Part shown: one piece after another, positions 33,285-43,747 of the stretch
Numbering within the stretch: the first letter of the stretch is position 1
Layout of the letters: each line of letters begins with the position of its first letter
From: Panulirus ornatus
Lineage: Eukaryota > Arthropoda > Malacostraca > Decapoda > Palinuridae
DNA: 64,000 bases
Assembly (NCBI RefSeq): GCF_036320965.1
Contig: NC_092234.1
Coordinates: 36,431,703-36,495,702 of the forward strand
Direction: 5' to 3'
Notes under the pieces: model-generated
Told to the model about the DNA's origin: nothing
What the model saw: only the letters and a program-made list of their open reading frames with translations
Database searches by the model: none
Position numbers and translations under genes: made by a program

Positions 33285-34500
33285 GCCTGGTGGACTGAGG
33301 AAGTGAAGGAAGAAGTTGGCAGAGAGCGTAAAGTTTTCTCCGTATGGTTTAAAGTCAGAAGAGTAGAATAAGACAATAGATACAGAGGCAATTATAGCTC
33401 TGAAGTTAAAAATAAGGCAGAGGATCTTATGGTAAAGACGAAGTTGGGAATTAGAAGTGTATATCATTAGGGGCAACTTAATGTTCACAATCAGTATGTA
33501 GGCATTGGGAATGAAGCTACACCAGGTTGGATGCACCTAAAACTGGAGGATATATTCCAAGTGTGGAAGACCATGGAATACCAGCAAAGCACCAGGACCA
33601 TATTCATACCACCTGAAGTTAACAAAGACGATGGTGAACCTACGTATGGTGGAGCGGGGTCACCAGATACCTTAGTGATGCAAGGGGTGCAAGACAGGTA
33701 TGAGAAGGTCAGTTTAAGTCTATGGTTTGTTACGCCTGCAAAGAGAAAGAATGAAGGGAATCAAACACCGTGGCACAATCACATATGTATTCTAGAGCTG
33801 AGCCACACAGGTAAGCCGTTTGAATTCGTGAGAAGGAAACATTACAAGTTGGTGATAAATGAGTCAGCGAGTCGGGTTTTCGTGCTGGGAAAACGCATCA
33901 GATAACAACATTGAATATGCATGGCTGCAGAGCTGGGAACATACGTGTGACCGGAATATAAACACGATACATATGGCAGAGGTGCTCAACTGATCCCACA
34001 GTGGGTGTAAGTCAGGGAACCAGACACATCAGCAACCTTGACTAATATCATCGGGAAAGCACACCAGTTTATATTCCATGGGAGAGTAAGACCTGAGGGG
34101 ATGTTTGGGGTAGACACTGGCGTTGGCCAGGATAATGTTCTATAACCAGTTTTTTTTTTTATTTTCTTCAATAATAACTTTCTCAAACTGCTGAGACGAC
34201 CCACTGAAAGCAAACCGGAAGTGTTGCACGTGCATACGCAGGATGCAAGGACTGGAGAAGGGGTACAATAAGTTATGTAACAATGATACGTGTTGAAAAT
34301 ACGATGTGCTGTTCTAACCACTCGAAGACCTACTATATGGCAGCGAAGACGAACACGAGCACTGATGCTTCATTATCAACAACCACCTCACACGAGCAGA
34401 AGACATATAGAATGTCAGATATCTGAGGGGCATTATAACTACGGATCTTCATCAATGAGCCACATACAGACAGCTGGACTGCTAAATTCAGCGGGAATAC
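33285..34500 (+). pseudogene. Strongly degraded RTE-like reverse transcriptase remnant
   Basis: Recognisable pieces: TEEVKEEVGRERKVFSVW (basic linker, 33296-33350), IPPEVNK (33606-33626) where RTE elements have GIPPEV, and ELSHTGKPFEF with INESASR and GKRI (33796-33900), corresponding to LLSHTGKxFE...SQxGFRxGKxT of RTE RTs. A block of poor similarity follows to about 34500. No long frame survives. It is clearly different from the L-family LINE. Confidence 0.6.
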
Positions 34501-34657
34501 AGTAACATTACACTCAATGCTGAGATGATATCTTTCATGTCATGCCTGGCTGGAAAATCGCTTGGAAACCAGTTTGTATATATGGGAGCAAGACCAGGCA
34601 AATGACATGTAAATAGAGAGTATATACTTGGTTTAAGGAGGGCTGAATATGACGGAT

Positions 34658-34824
34658 CTCAGAGTGGCGTAGCAGTCAACGCTGATGACTGACGCATTCA
34701 TGGGTCGTCCGGGGTCAATCGTGTAGGATCGAAGCCTGCTTGCGGCAGTCGGTACACAGCACAACCAGCTGTTTATCTTCTCATAAAGGCTGGTTGGTAA
34801 ACTGGGCACGTGACTCAGACTAGG

Positions 34825-34826
<2 letters not shown>
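34658..34826 (+). mobile_element. tRNA-derived SINE, copy B
   Basis: A-box-like GTGGCGTAGCAGTCAACGC (34664-34682), B-box-like GGATCGAAGCC (34726-34736), then AACCAGCTGTTTATC, AAGGCTGGTTGGTAAACTGG and GACTCAGACTAGGATA. The order and wording match copy A (26585-26800, minus). The copy ends in a CA microsatellite (34828-34872), a usual SINE 3' tail. Confidence 0.72.

Positions 34827-34827
<1 letters not shown>

Positions 34828-34872
<45 letters not shown>
34828..34872. repeat. (AC)n microsatellite
   Basis: CA/AC run forming the tail of SINE copy B and separating it from LINE fragment L8. Confidence 0.96.
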
Positions 34873-34875
<3 letters not shown>

Positions 34876-34877
34876 AC

Positions 34878-35221
34878 CGCCGTTTCCCGCGTTAGCGAAG
34901 TAGCAGCAGGAACAGATGAAGAAAGGCCACATCCGCTCACATCCATTCTCTAGCTGTCATGTAAAAGGCACCGAAACTACAGATCCACAACCACACCCAG
35001 ACCCCACAAAGCTTTCCATGGTTTAGCCAGGACGCTTCTTTGCTGTGGTTCAGTCCGCTGACATCGCACATCGTACCTAGTATACCATATCGTTCCAATT
35101 CACTCCATCCCGTGCACGCCTTGCACCCCCTTGCATATTTAGGCCCATATTGTTCAAAATCTTATTCACTCCATCTCCAATTTGGTCTCCCTGTTCTCCT
35201 TGTTCCCTCCACTTCTGAAAC
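34878..35221 (-). mobile_element. L8: 3' fragment of the LINE family
   Basis: Contains the 3' hairpin region (about 34882-34906), part of the 3'UTR (CTAGCTGTCATGTAAAAGGC, TTTCCATGGTTTAGCC) and the complement of the last ~60 codons (NRVNW..VVY, GRPNWR region). It is 5'-truncated at about 35221, where a 40-bp minisatellite begins. Confidence 0.87.
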
Positions 35222-35368
35222 AGCAGTGGGTCAGCTGAGTGACAAGGGTGTGTTGAGTGACAGCAGCACCCAAACTGAGTGACATGGGCGTGTAGAACGA
35301 CAGTAGCAGGCCAGCTGAGTGACGAGGGTGTAATGAGTGACAGCAGCGGACCAAGTGAGTGACAAAGG
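35222..35368. repeat. 40-bp minisatellite, left block
   Basis: About 3.5 diverged copies of a 40-bp unit containing GGCCAAGTGAGTGACGAGGG. It is the same unit as the larger block at 36085-36470. Confidence 0.9.
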
Positions 35369-36084
35369 CGTTGTGTTACGACATTTCTTTTTCCTTATTT
35401 AAGAGTGTATAATCAGCCCATCGGTCTATTAGATCAGAAAACAGAATTAATGGTTTCTGTTAACAGAGAGCTTTGGGTTAGACACAGACTCTTCCTTATC
35501 TTCTGGTCAACATCTCCTGACAGCTGACGACTGCTTATAATAGTAACACATTTCATTCAGCATTGGTTTAAATACCAAACACAGGTCCATAAAATAAGAA
35601 TATAACAATCATCAAAACATATAAGATAATTCATTCCAATTACAATGCTCTCCCTCTTTTTCTCATTTGGTCAGTCGCAAGCAACATACTGGACCTTAGT
35701 TTACAACATAACTATTTAAAATCACCAAGATATATACAGATAACTTTACACATTTACCAGACAAGCGTTATATAACATCGTATCCAAACCTAAATCCAGA
35801 GAGAGCTAGAAAAACACAACAAAACATTCCAATACGTTTTCTGTTTTGTTTACAAGTGATTTCTATCATTTCTCTTATATCCAATACGTTTCTCAGTCTC
35901 TCATAAATTGTACGAATAGTAAAGATAAAACTATTAATTCACACACAATCAAATAAACAAAATTACGCATTTTAGCATAAAGCAATCAGACATTTTCAAA
36001 AGAATATATTGCACCTCACCACAGAAAACTGAACAAATTATAATGAGCAACTGAAACAATTATTGGAAAAAGAGTGGATATGAC
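35369..36084. other. AT-rich interval splitting the 40-bp minisatellite
   Basis: About 715 bp of AT-rich single-copy-looking sequence with no recognised reading frame. The same minisatellite lies on both sides, so it was probably inserted there. Neither a clear terminal repeat nor a target duplication is visible. Confidence 0.5.
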
Positions 36085-36472
36085 TGGTGAGCAGCAGCAG
36101 CGGGCCAAGTGAGTGACAAGGGTGTGGTGAGCAACAGCAGCGGGCCAAGTGAGTGACAAGGGTGTGGTGAGCAACAGTAGCGGGCCAAGTGAGTGACAAG
36201 GGTGTGGTGAGCAACAGTAGCGGGCCAAGTGAGTGACGAGGGTGTGGTGAGCAACAGTAGCGGGCCAAGTGAGTGACGAGGGTGTGGTGAGCGACAGCAG
36301 CGGGCCAGCTGAGTGACGAGGGTGTGGTGAGCAACAGTAGCGGGCCAAGTGAGTGACGAGGGTGTGGTGAGCGACAGTAGCGGTCTACCTGAGTGACGAG
36401 GGTGTGGTGAGCGACAGCAGCGGGCCAGCTGAGTGACGAGGGTGTGGTGAGCGACAGAGGTCTGGGACAGTA
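36085..36472. repeat. 40-bp minisatellite, right block
   Basis: About 10 copies of the 40-bp unit (GCAACAGTAGCGGGCCAAGT). Units are more alike than in the left block. Opposite-strand frames of 110-179 codons across it are artefacts. Confidence 0.95.
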
Positions 36473-36867
36473 ACGGAGCAGCTGAGTGATAGGGTAGTGG
36501 CCAGGGACAGTTAATAACATCATATCCGAAAGATGAAATCTCATGAGAAAACGGAAACTGGAGACCAAAATGCTCATACAATATTATATCAGGAAAATGG
36601 GCCAGTGCTAACGCTGGGCTATGACTGGCACGCTGGGGGTGTGCGGGTGGCTGGCGATAGCAAGGTTGAGGTAAGTTGGAGGAAGAGTTGTGGGAGGAAA
36701 CCTAGTGTATGGAGGCGAGGGAGGAGAGAAGGGGCCGAGGTGCGCATGTTGGCCATGAGATCTGGTCTACAGGAGGAGGAGCATAATGAACCCAAGAAGG
36801 AACAGCGCTGAGAGAACAGTCCGAGGGTCACAGCCTTAAGGCACCATAGCACATAGTCCAGGGGAAC

Positions 36868-36935
<68 letters not shown>

Positions 36936-37285
36936 TCCTTTCCACACTTGGAGGAACATGGAGAAGCAATGGTGTGGTCGGCACTATATTTCATATCTAC
37001 CACTGCTGTCACATCCAATGGCAAAAGTGAGGAACATGACTCCAGCTGTCACCGGGGGATGGTGTGTCGCTAGCAGGTGGTGTGAGACGGACGGGCACGG
37101 CAGCGAGGAGGGAGAGAAGCAGGGCCAAGCAACTTTGATAAAGTTTGCTTAATTACCTTAATGATGAACCATCTCACGAGGGGGTAAATGAGCCACAACG
37201 AGCTTTGACGAGTCTAACGAGGGAGTGGTTAGCACTGTGCCAGAAGCGGCATGGTTGGCTATGGTGAGTGTGGGAGGGACGGAGG
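36473..37285. other. Unassigned sequence with GA microsatellite
   Basis: A GA run lies at 36870-36933. No recognised gene; short frames cross the GA run and are not supported. Confidence 0.5.
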
Positions 37286-39438
37286 ATACGTGATGACCAG
37301 CAGGTCACACACACAGCAGGACCTGGGGAGCAGCGGGTCACACACACGGCAGGACCTGGGAAGCAGCGGGTCACACACACGAAGGACCTGGGGAGCAGCG
37401 GGTCACACACACGGAAGGACCTGGGGAGCAGCGGGTCACACACACGGAAGGACCTGGGAAGCAGCAGGTCACACACACACAGCAGGACCTGGGGAGCAGC
37501 AGGTCACACACACAGCAGGACCTGGGGAGCAGCGGGTCACACACACACATCAGGACCTGGGGAGCAGCAGGTCACACACACAGCAGGACCTGGGGAGCAG
37601 CAGGTCACACACACGGCAGGACCTGGGGAGCAGCGGGTCACACACACGGCAGGACCTGGGGAGCAGCAGGTCACACACACACAGCAGGACCTGGGGAGCA
37701 GCGGGTCACACACACGGCAGGACCTGGGGAGCAGCAGGTCACACACACACAGCAGGACCTGGGGAGCAGCGGGTCACACACACACAGCAGGACCTGGGGA
37801 GCAGCAGGTCACACACACACAGCAGGACCTGGGGAGCAGCGGGTCACACACACAGCAGGACCTGGGGAGCAGCAGGTCACACACACACACAGCAGGACCT
37901 GGGTAGTAGCAGGTCACACACACACAGCAGGACCTGGGGAGCAGCAGGTCACACACACACAGCAGGACCTGGGGAGCAGCAGGTCACACACACACAGCAG
38001 GACCTGGGGAGCAGCAGGTCACACACACACAGCAGGACCTGGGGAGCAGCAGGTCACACACACACAGCAGGACCTGGGGAGCAGCGGGTCACACACACTG
38101 CAGGACCTGGGGAGCAGCGGGTCACACACACACAGCAGGACCTGGGGAGCAGCAGGTCACACACACACACAGCAGGACCTGGGGAGCAGCAGCTCACACA
38201 CACACAGCAGGACCTGGGGAGTAGCAGGTCACACACACAGCAGGACCTGGGGAGCAGCAGGTCACACACACAGCAGGACCTGGGGAGCAGCAGCTCACAC
38301 ACACAGCAAGACCTGGGGAGCAGCAGCTCACACACACAGCAGGACCTGGGGAGCAGCAGGTCACACACACACACAGCAGGACCTGGGGAGCAGCAGGTCA
38401 CACACACACACAGCAGGACCTGGGGAGCAGCGGGTCACACACACAGCAGGACCTGGGGAGCAGCGGGTCACACACACACAGCAGGACCTGGGGAGCAGCG
38501 GGTCACACACACAGCAGGACCTGGGGAGCACCAGGTCACACACACACAGCAGGACCTGGGGAGCAGCAGGTCACACACACACAGCAGGACCTGGGGAGTA
38601 GCAGGTCACACACAGCAGGACCTGGGGAGCAGCAGGTCACACACACACACAGCAGGACCTGGGGAGCAGCGGGTCACACACACAGCAGGACCTGGGGAGC
38701 AGCAGGTCACACACACAGAAGGACCTGGGGAGCAGCGGGTCACACATACAGCAGGACCTGGGGAGCAGCAGGTCACACACACAGCAGGACCTGGGGAGCA
38801 GCGGGTCACACACACAGCAGGACCTGAGGAGCAGCAGGTCACAAACACACATCAGGACCTGGGGAGCAGCTGGTCACACACACACAGCAGGACCTGGGGA
38901 GCAGCAGGTCACACACACAGCAGGACCTGGGGAGCAGCAGGTCACACACACACAGCAGGACCTGGGGAGCAGCGGGTCACACACACAGCAGGACCTGGGG
39001 AGCAGCGGGTCACACACATACAGCAGGACCTGGGGAGCAGCAGGTCACACACACACAGCAGGACCTGGGGAGCAGCAGGTCACACACACACAGCAGGACC
39101 TGGGGAGCAGCAGGTCACACACACAGCAGGACCTGGGGAGCAGCAGGTCACACACACACAGCAGGACCTGGGGAGCAGCGGGTCACACACACAGCAGGAC
39201 CTGGGGAGCAGCTGGTCACACACACACAGCAGGACCTGGGGAGCAGCAGGTCACACACACACAGCAGGACCTGGGGAGCAGCAGGTCACACACACACAGC
39301 AGGACCTGGGGAGCAGCAGGTCACACACACAGCAGGACCTGGGGAGCAGCAGGTCACACACACACAGCAGGACCTGGGGAGCAGCAGGCCACACACACAC
39401 AGCAGGACCTGGGGAGCAGCAGGTCACACACACAGCAT
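37286..39438. repeat. 33-37 bp compound minisatellite with internal CA repeat
   Basis: About 62 copies of a unit made of GCAGGACCTGGGGAGCAGC, a GGTCACA block and a short (CA)n part of 3-6 repeats. Unit length changes by 2 bp steps with the CA number. All three frames are mostly open, which produces a 729-codon frame on the plus strand; this is not a gene. Confidence 0.97.
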
Positions 39439-40806
39439 GAAAGTGAAGTGGTCTTTGTCATGAGAGTAGAGTGGTGGTTGTCATGAGAGTAGAGTGGTGG
39501 TTGTCATGAGAGTAGAGTGGAGGTTGTCATGAGAGTAGAGTGGTGGTTGTCATGAGAGTAGAGTGGTGGTTGTCATGAGAGTAGAGTGGTGGGTGTCATG
39601 AGAGTAGAGTGGTGGTTGTCATGAGAGTAGAGTGGTGGGTGTCATGAGAGTAGAGTAGTGGTTGTTATGAGAGTAGAGTGGTGGTTGTCATGAGAGTAGA
39701 GTGGTGGTGTGTCATGAGAGTAGAGTAGTGGTTGTTATGAGAGTAGAGTAGTGTGTGTCATGAGAGTAGAGTAGTGGTTGTCATGAGAGTAGAGTAGTGG
39801 TTGTCATGAGAGTAGAGTAGTGGGTGTCATGAGAGTAGAGTAGTGGTTGTCATGAGAGTAGAGTGGTGGTTGTCATGAGAGTAGAGTGGTGGTTGTCATG
39901 AGAGTAGAGTAGTGGTTGTCATGAGAGTAGAGTGGTGGTTGTCATGAGAGTAGAGTGGTGGTTGTCATGAGAGTAGAGTGGTGGTTGTCATGAGAGTAGA
40001 GTGGTGGGTTGTCATGAGAGTAGAGTGGTGGTTGTCATGAGAGTAGAGTGGTGGGTGTCATGAGAGTAGAGTGGTGGGTGTCATGAGAGTAGAGTAGTGT
40101 GGTGTCATGAGAGTAGAGTAGTGGTTGTCATGAGAGTAGAGTGGTGGTTGTCATGAGAGTAGAGTGGTGGTTGTCATGAGAGTAGAGTGGTGGTTGTCAT
40201 GAGAGTCATGAGAGTAGAGTGGTGGTTGTCATGAGAGTAGAGTGGTGGTTGTCATGAGAGTAGAGTGGTGGTTGTCATGAGAGTAGAGTGGTGGTTGTCA
40301 TGAGAGTAGAGTGGTGGTTGTCATGAGAGTAGAGTGGTGGTTGTCATGAGAGTAGAGTGGTGGTTGTCATGAGAGTAGAGTAGTGGTTGTCATGAGAGTA
40401 GAGTAGTGGTTGTCATGAGAGTAGAGTAGTGTGTGTCATGAGAGTAGAGTAGTGTGTGTCATGAGAGTAGAGTGGTGTGTGTCATGAGAGTAGAGTAGTG
40501 TGTGTCATGAGAGTAGAGTAGTGTGTGTCATGAGAGTAGAGTGGTGTGTGTCATGAGAGTAGAGTAGTGTGTGTCATGAGAGTAGAGTAGTGTGTGTCAT
40601 GAGAGTAGAGTGGTGTGTGTCATGAGAGTAGAGTAGTGTGTGTCATGAGAGTAGAGTAGTGGTTGTCATGAGAGTAGAGTAGTGTGTGTCATGAGAGTAG
40701 AGTAGTGTGTGTCATGAGAGTAGAGTAGTGTGTGTCATGAGAGTAGAGTGGTGTGTGTCATGAGAGTAGAGTAGTGTGTGTCATGAGAGTAGAGTAGCGG
40801 GTGTCA
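39439..40806. repeat. 23-bp minisatellite array
   Basis: About 59 copies of a 23-bp unit containing GTCATGAGAGTAGAGTGGTG, directly abutting the preceding compound array. The second half is richer in a GTAGTGTGTGTCATG variant, arranged partly in a three-unit pattern between 40430 and 40640 (GTAGTG, GTAGTG, GTGGTG). Confidence 0.97.
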
Positions 40807-41145
40807 TGTGAGGCAGGACACACACACACACACACACATGTACAAGACAATACAGTTCGAGGAAATATACATTGTCAGGTCCAGCCACAGCCAGCAACAC
40901 GGCCCTCACCCACACCATGGCTCCTCCAGCCTGACAATACTGTGTACAGGAGACGAGTGCGTGTCTCTCCGGCCAGCGACAACACACCTGGCACTCGTGT
41001 CTGGCTCGGCCTAGCGCGAACACCTGTCGCTTACCCTGGGGGGGGGGGGGTAGGCTGGGTGTTCATGTGTGAATGGAGGGAGGTGGAGGTGGGGGGGGGG
41101 GGGGAGGGACTGGGACAGGGTGGCGTGTGTTAGCTGGAGGGACAT

Positions 41146-41230
<85 letters not shown>

Positions 41231-41867
41231 AGGTGCTCTGTGCACGAAAAATGACACACACACACACACACACACACACACAAGAGTCGCTCCACATACA
41301 TGTACGCGATGTACATTTAGTACATATTGTAGCGTTAGCGTGTCTTGGGGGACGTGGCGGTGGGCGGGCGGCAGACTGGCCAACGTAGCGGTGAGGGGAG
41401 CTGTGGGGTCAATCACCTCGTCAGTGACCCGACGCCTGTTATAAACTCGTACAAAACACGTCTCGGGTCTCGGTGTTGCTGGTATGTCTCCTCCCCACAA
41501 CACACGAGGTGCACTTTGCCACCAGTCAACACCACCAAACTTTGTTTTGCTGGGATGGTTGTCTGTTTGAGGCCTTGCTGTGCCATCCTGCCTGTGAGCC
41601 GTTCTTGGAGGTCATAGGGCACCACCTAGCTTGTAGGGCGGGAGGTCGTTAATACAGTACAGGATGTGATGACACTGGCAGTGACACACGAACACCTTCA
41701 CTGTCGCGGTGTCACCCAGGTTGTGATGACACTGGCAGTGACACACACACATCTTCACTGTCGCGGTGTCACCCAGATATTTCTTGCCTGTGGTATACCA
41801 CACTCAACGCAGCAGGAGGCTGGAGCCTGCATGATGCATGAGAGCGCAGGGAGGGGCAAAAGGTGTG
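40807..41867. other. Low-complexity belt and unassigned sequence
   Basis: Contains CA (40818-40838), G runs (41039-41051 and 41091-41104), GA (41151-41229) and CA (41251-41282). A 57-bp segment is present twice in tandem at about 41667-41779 (CACTGGCAGTGACACAC, CACTGTCGCGGTGTCACCCA). No gene is recognised. Confidence 0.6.
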
Positions 41868-42300
41868 AGGAGTGCGGGAGGAGAGAGGGAAGAGCAAGGT
41901 GTGAGGAGTGCAGGAGGTGAGAGAGGGAAGAGCAAGGTGTGAGGACTGCAGGAGGTGAGAGAGGGAAGAGCAAGGTGTGAGGAGTGCGGGAGGTGAGAGA
42001 GGGAAGAGCAAGGTGTGAGGAGTGCAGGAGGTGAGAGAGGGAAGAGCAAGGTGTGAGGAGTGCAGGAGGTGAGAGAGGGAAGAGCAAGGTGTGAGGAGTG
42101 CAGGAGGTGAGAGAGGGAAGAGCAAGGTGTGAGGAGTGCAGGAGGTGAGAGAGGGAAGAGCAAGGTGTGAGGAGTGCGGGAGGTGAGAGAGGGAAGAGTA
42201 AGGTGTGAGGAGTGCAGGAGGTGAGAGAGGGAAGAGCAAGGTGTGAGGAGTGCAGGAGGTGAGAGAGGGAAGAGCAAGGTGTGAGGAGTACCGCAGGAAA
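41868..42300. repeat. 38-bp minisatellite array
   Basis: About 11 copies of a 38-bp unit containing GAGCAAGGTGTGAGGAGTGC. Minus-strand frames of 156-206 codons across it are artefacts of the regular unit. Confidence 0.96.
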
Positions 42301-42496
42301 TAATGAGTTAGAAAGTGAAGGAGAAGGATGAGGTGTGAGGAGTACTAGAAGTGAGGGAAGGGAATGGAATGTCAAGAGTTACAGCGTTGGGAGGAGGACA
42401 TGTGGATAATACAAGAGTTGCGGGTACGAGACCAGACAGGAAGGACGGTGTGTGGGGCATGCGGGAGCCACTAGACTACAGGTGGGAGGATGGTGT

Positions 42497-43745
42497 GTGG
42501 GTCCCACACCACATATTCGTAACAACTTCCACAAAGCATCTCTATCAACCCTATCATATGCCTTCTCCAGATCCATAAATGCCTCATACAAATCCATCTC
42601 TTTTCCTAAGCATATCTCACATTCTTTAAAGCAAACACCTGATCCACACATCCTCTACCAAAACCACACTGCTCCCCCATACCCGGCCCCAAATATGATG
42701 CTCTGCACATGCCTTCACTCTCTCAATCACTACCCTCCCATACAACTTACCAGATACACTCAACAAACCTATCCCTTTATAGTCTGAACACTCACCTTTA
42801 TCCCCCATGCCTTCATACAGTGGCACTATACATGCATTCCATCAATCCTTAGGCACCTCATCATGATCCATATATACACTAAAAATCCATGCCAAACATT
42901 CAACAACATAATCCTCTTACTAAATCCACTCCAGCCGCCTTTCCATATTTCATCTTATGCAAGGGTTTCACCACCTCTTCCTTCTTTACGAAGCCACTCT
43001 CCATGACTCTCTCACTTCGCATTCAACCCAGACCCAAACATAATACATCTGCTACTCTGTCATCTAACGCATTTAACACTCCTCAAAATACTCATTCCAT
43101 CTCCTCCTCACTTCATCACTACCTGTTATCACCTCCTCTTTTGCTCCCTTCACCGGTGTACCCATTGTCCCATTTGTTTTCTTGTGCTTTGCACATTATT
43201 TACCTCCTACCAAAACATTTATTCTCCCTAAAGTTTACTGATACTTGCTCACCACAACTCCAATTTGCCCTCTTTATTAACCCCTGCACCTCTGTCTTGA
43301 CATGCTGCCGAGTTCTCTTAATATCTAATCACATGCACTCCTTCCCTGTGAGTACCGCCCAAACGCCTCTCCTTTCTCTTTCACTGGCAAATTTACTTCT
43401 TCATTCTATCACTCACTACTCTTTCTAACCTGCCCATCTCCCACCTTTCGCATGCAACATGCATCTCTTGCAAAAGCCGGTACTGCATTCTGAACCCCTC
43501 CCATTCGTCATCTACTCCCTTGCTCCATTTATTCTCACCTTTGCCGTTTTACACTCAATCTCTCCTGGTATTTCTTCAGACAAGTCTTTTCCAAGCTCAC
43601 TTACTCTCACCACTCTCTCTCCCCGACAATGTTTCCTCTTTTTCGAAATCCGCTACCACTATTCACCTTCGCCTCAACAAGACATTGCACCAGGTGATCG
43701 TTTCAGCCCATTTACATCTAGAAGTCTCTCTTTTACACGTATATC
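42497..43745 (-). mobile_element. L9: old LINE fragment, reverse orientation
   Basis: Minus-strand copy spanning part of the RT (DLEKAYDRVDRDALWKLLRI at 42520-42580, CSDYKGIGLLSVSGKLYGR at about 42730-42790) up to the endonuclease C-terminus near 43720 (RLLDVNG-like codons). Many stops and indels. It is joined directly to the oppositely oriented L10. Confidence 0.85.
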
Positions 43746-43747
43746 AG

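Noticed and set aside
36505..36830. Possible coding exon (36533-36811)
   Set aside because: 92 codons with no domain, no splice context that stands out, and G-rich composition bias.
37251..39440. 729-codon open frame
   Set aside because: It lies entirely within the 33-37 bp minisatellite. Other frames and the opposite strand are also open over long stretches, and the reading changes with CA number. No protein signature.
41755..42375. 206-codon minus-strand frame rich in Ser/Leu/Pro
   Set aside because: Read from the 38-bp minisatellite; two further frames over the same array are equally long.
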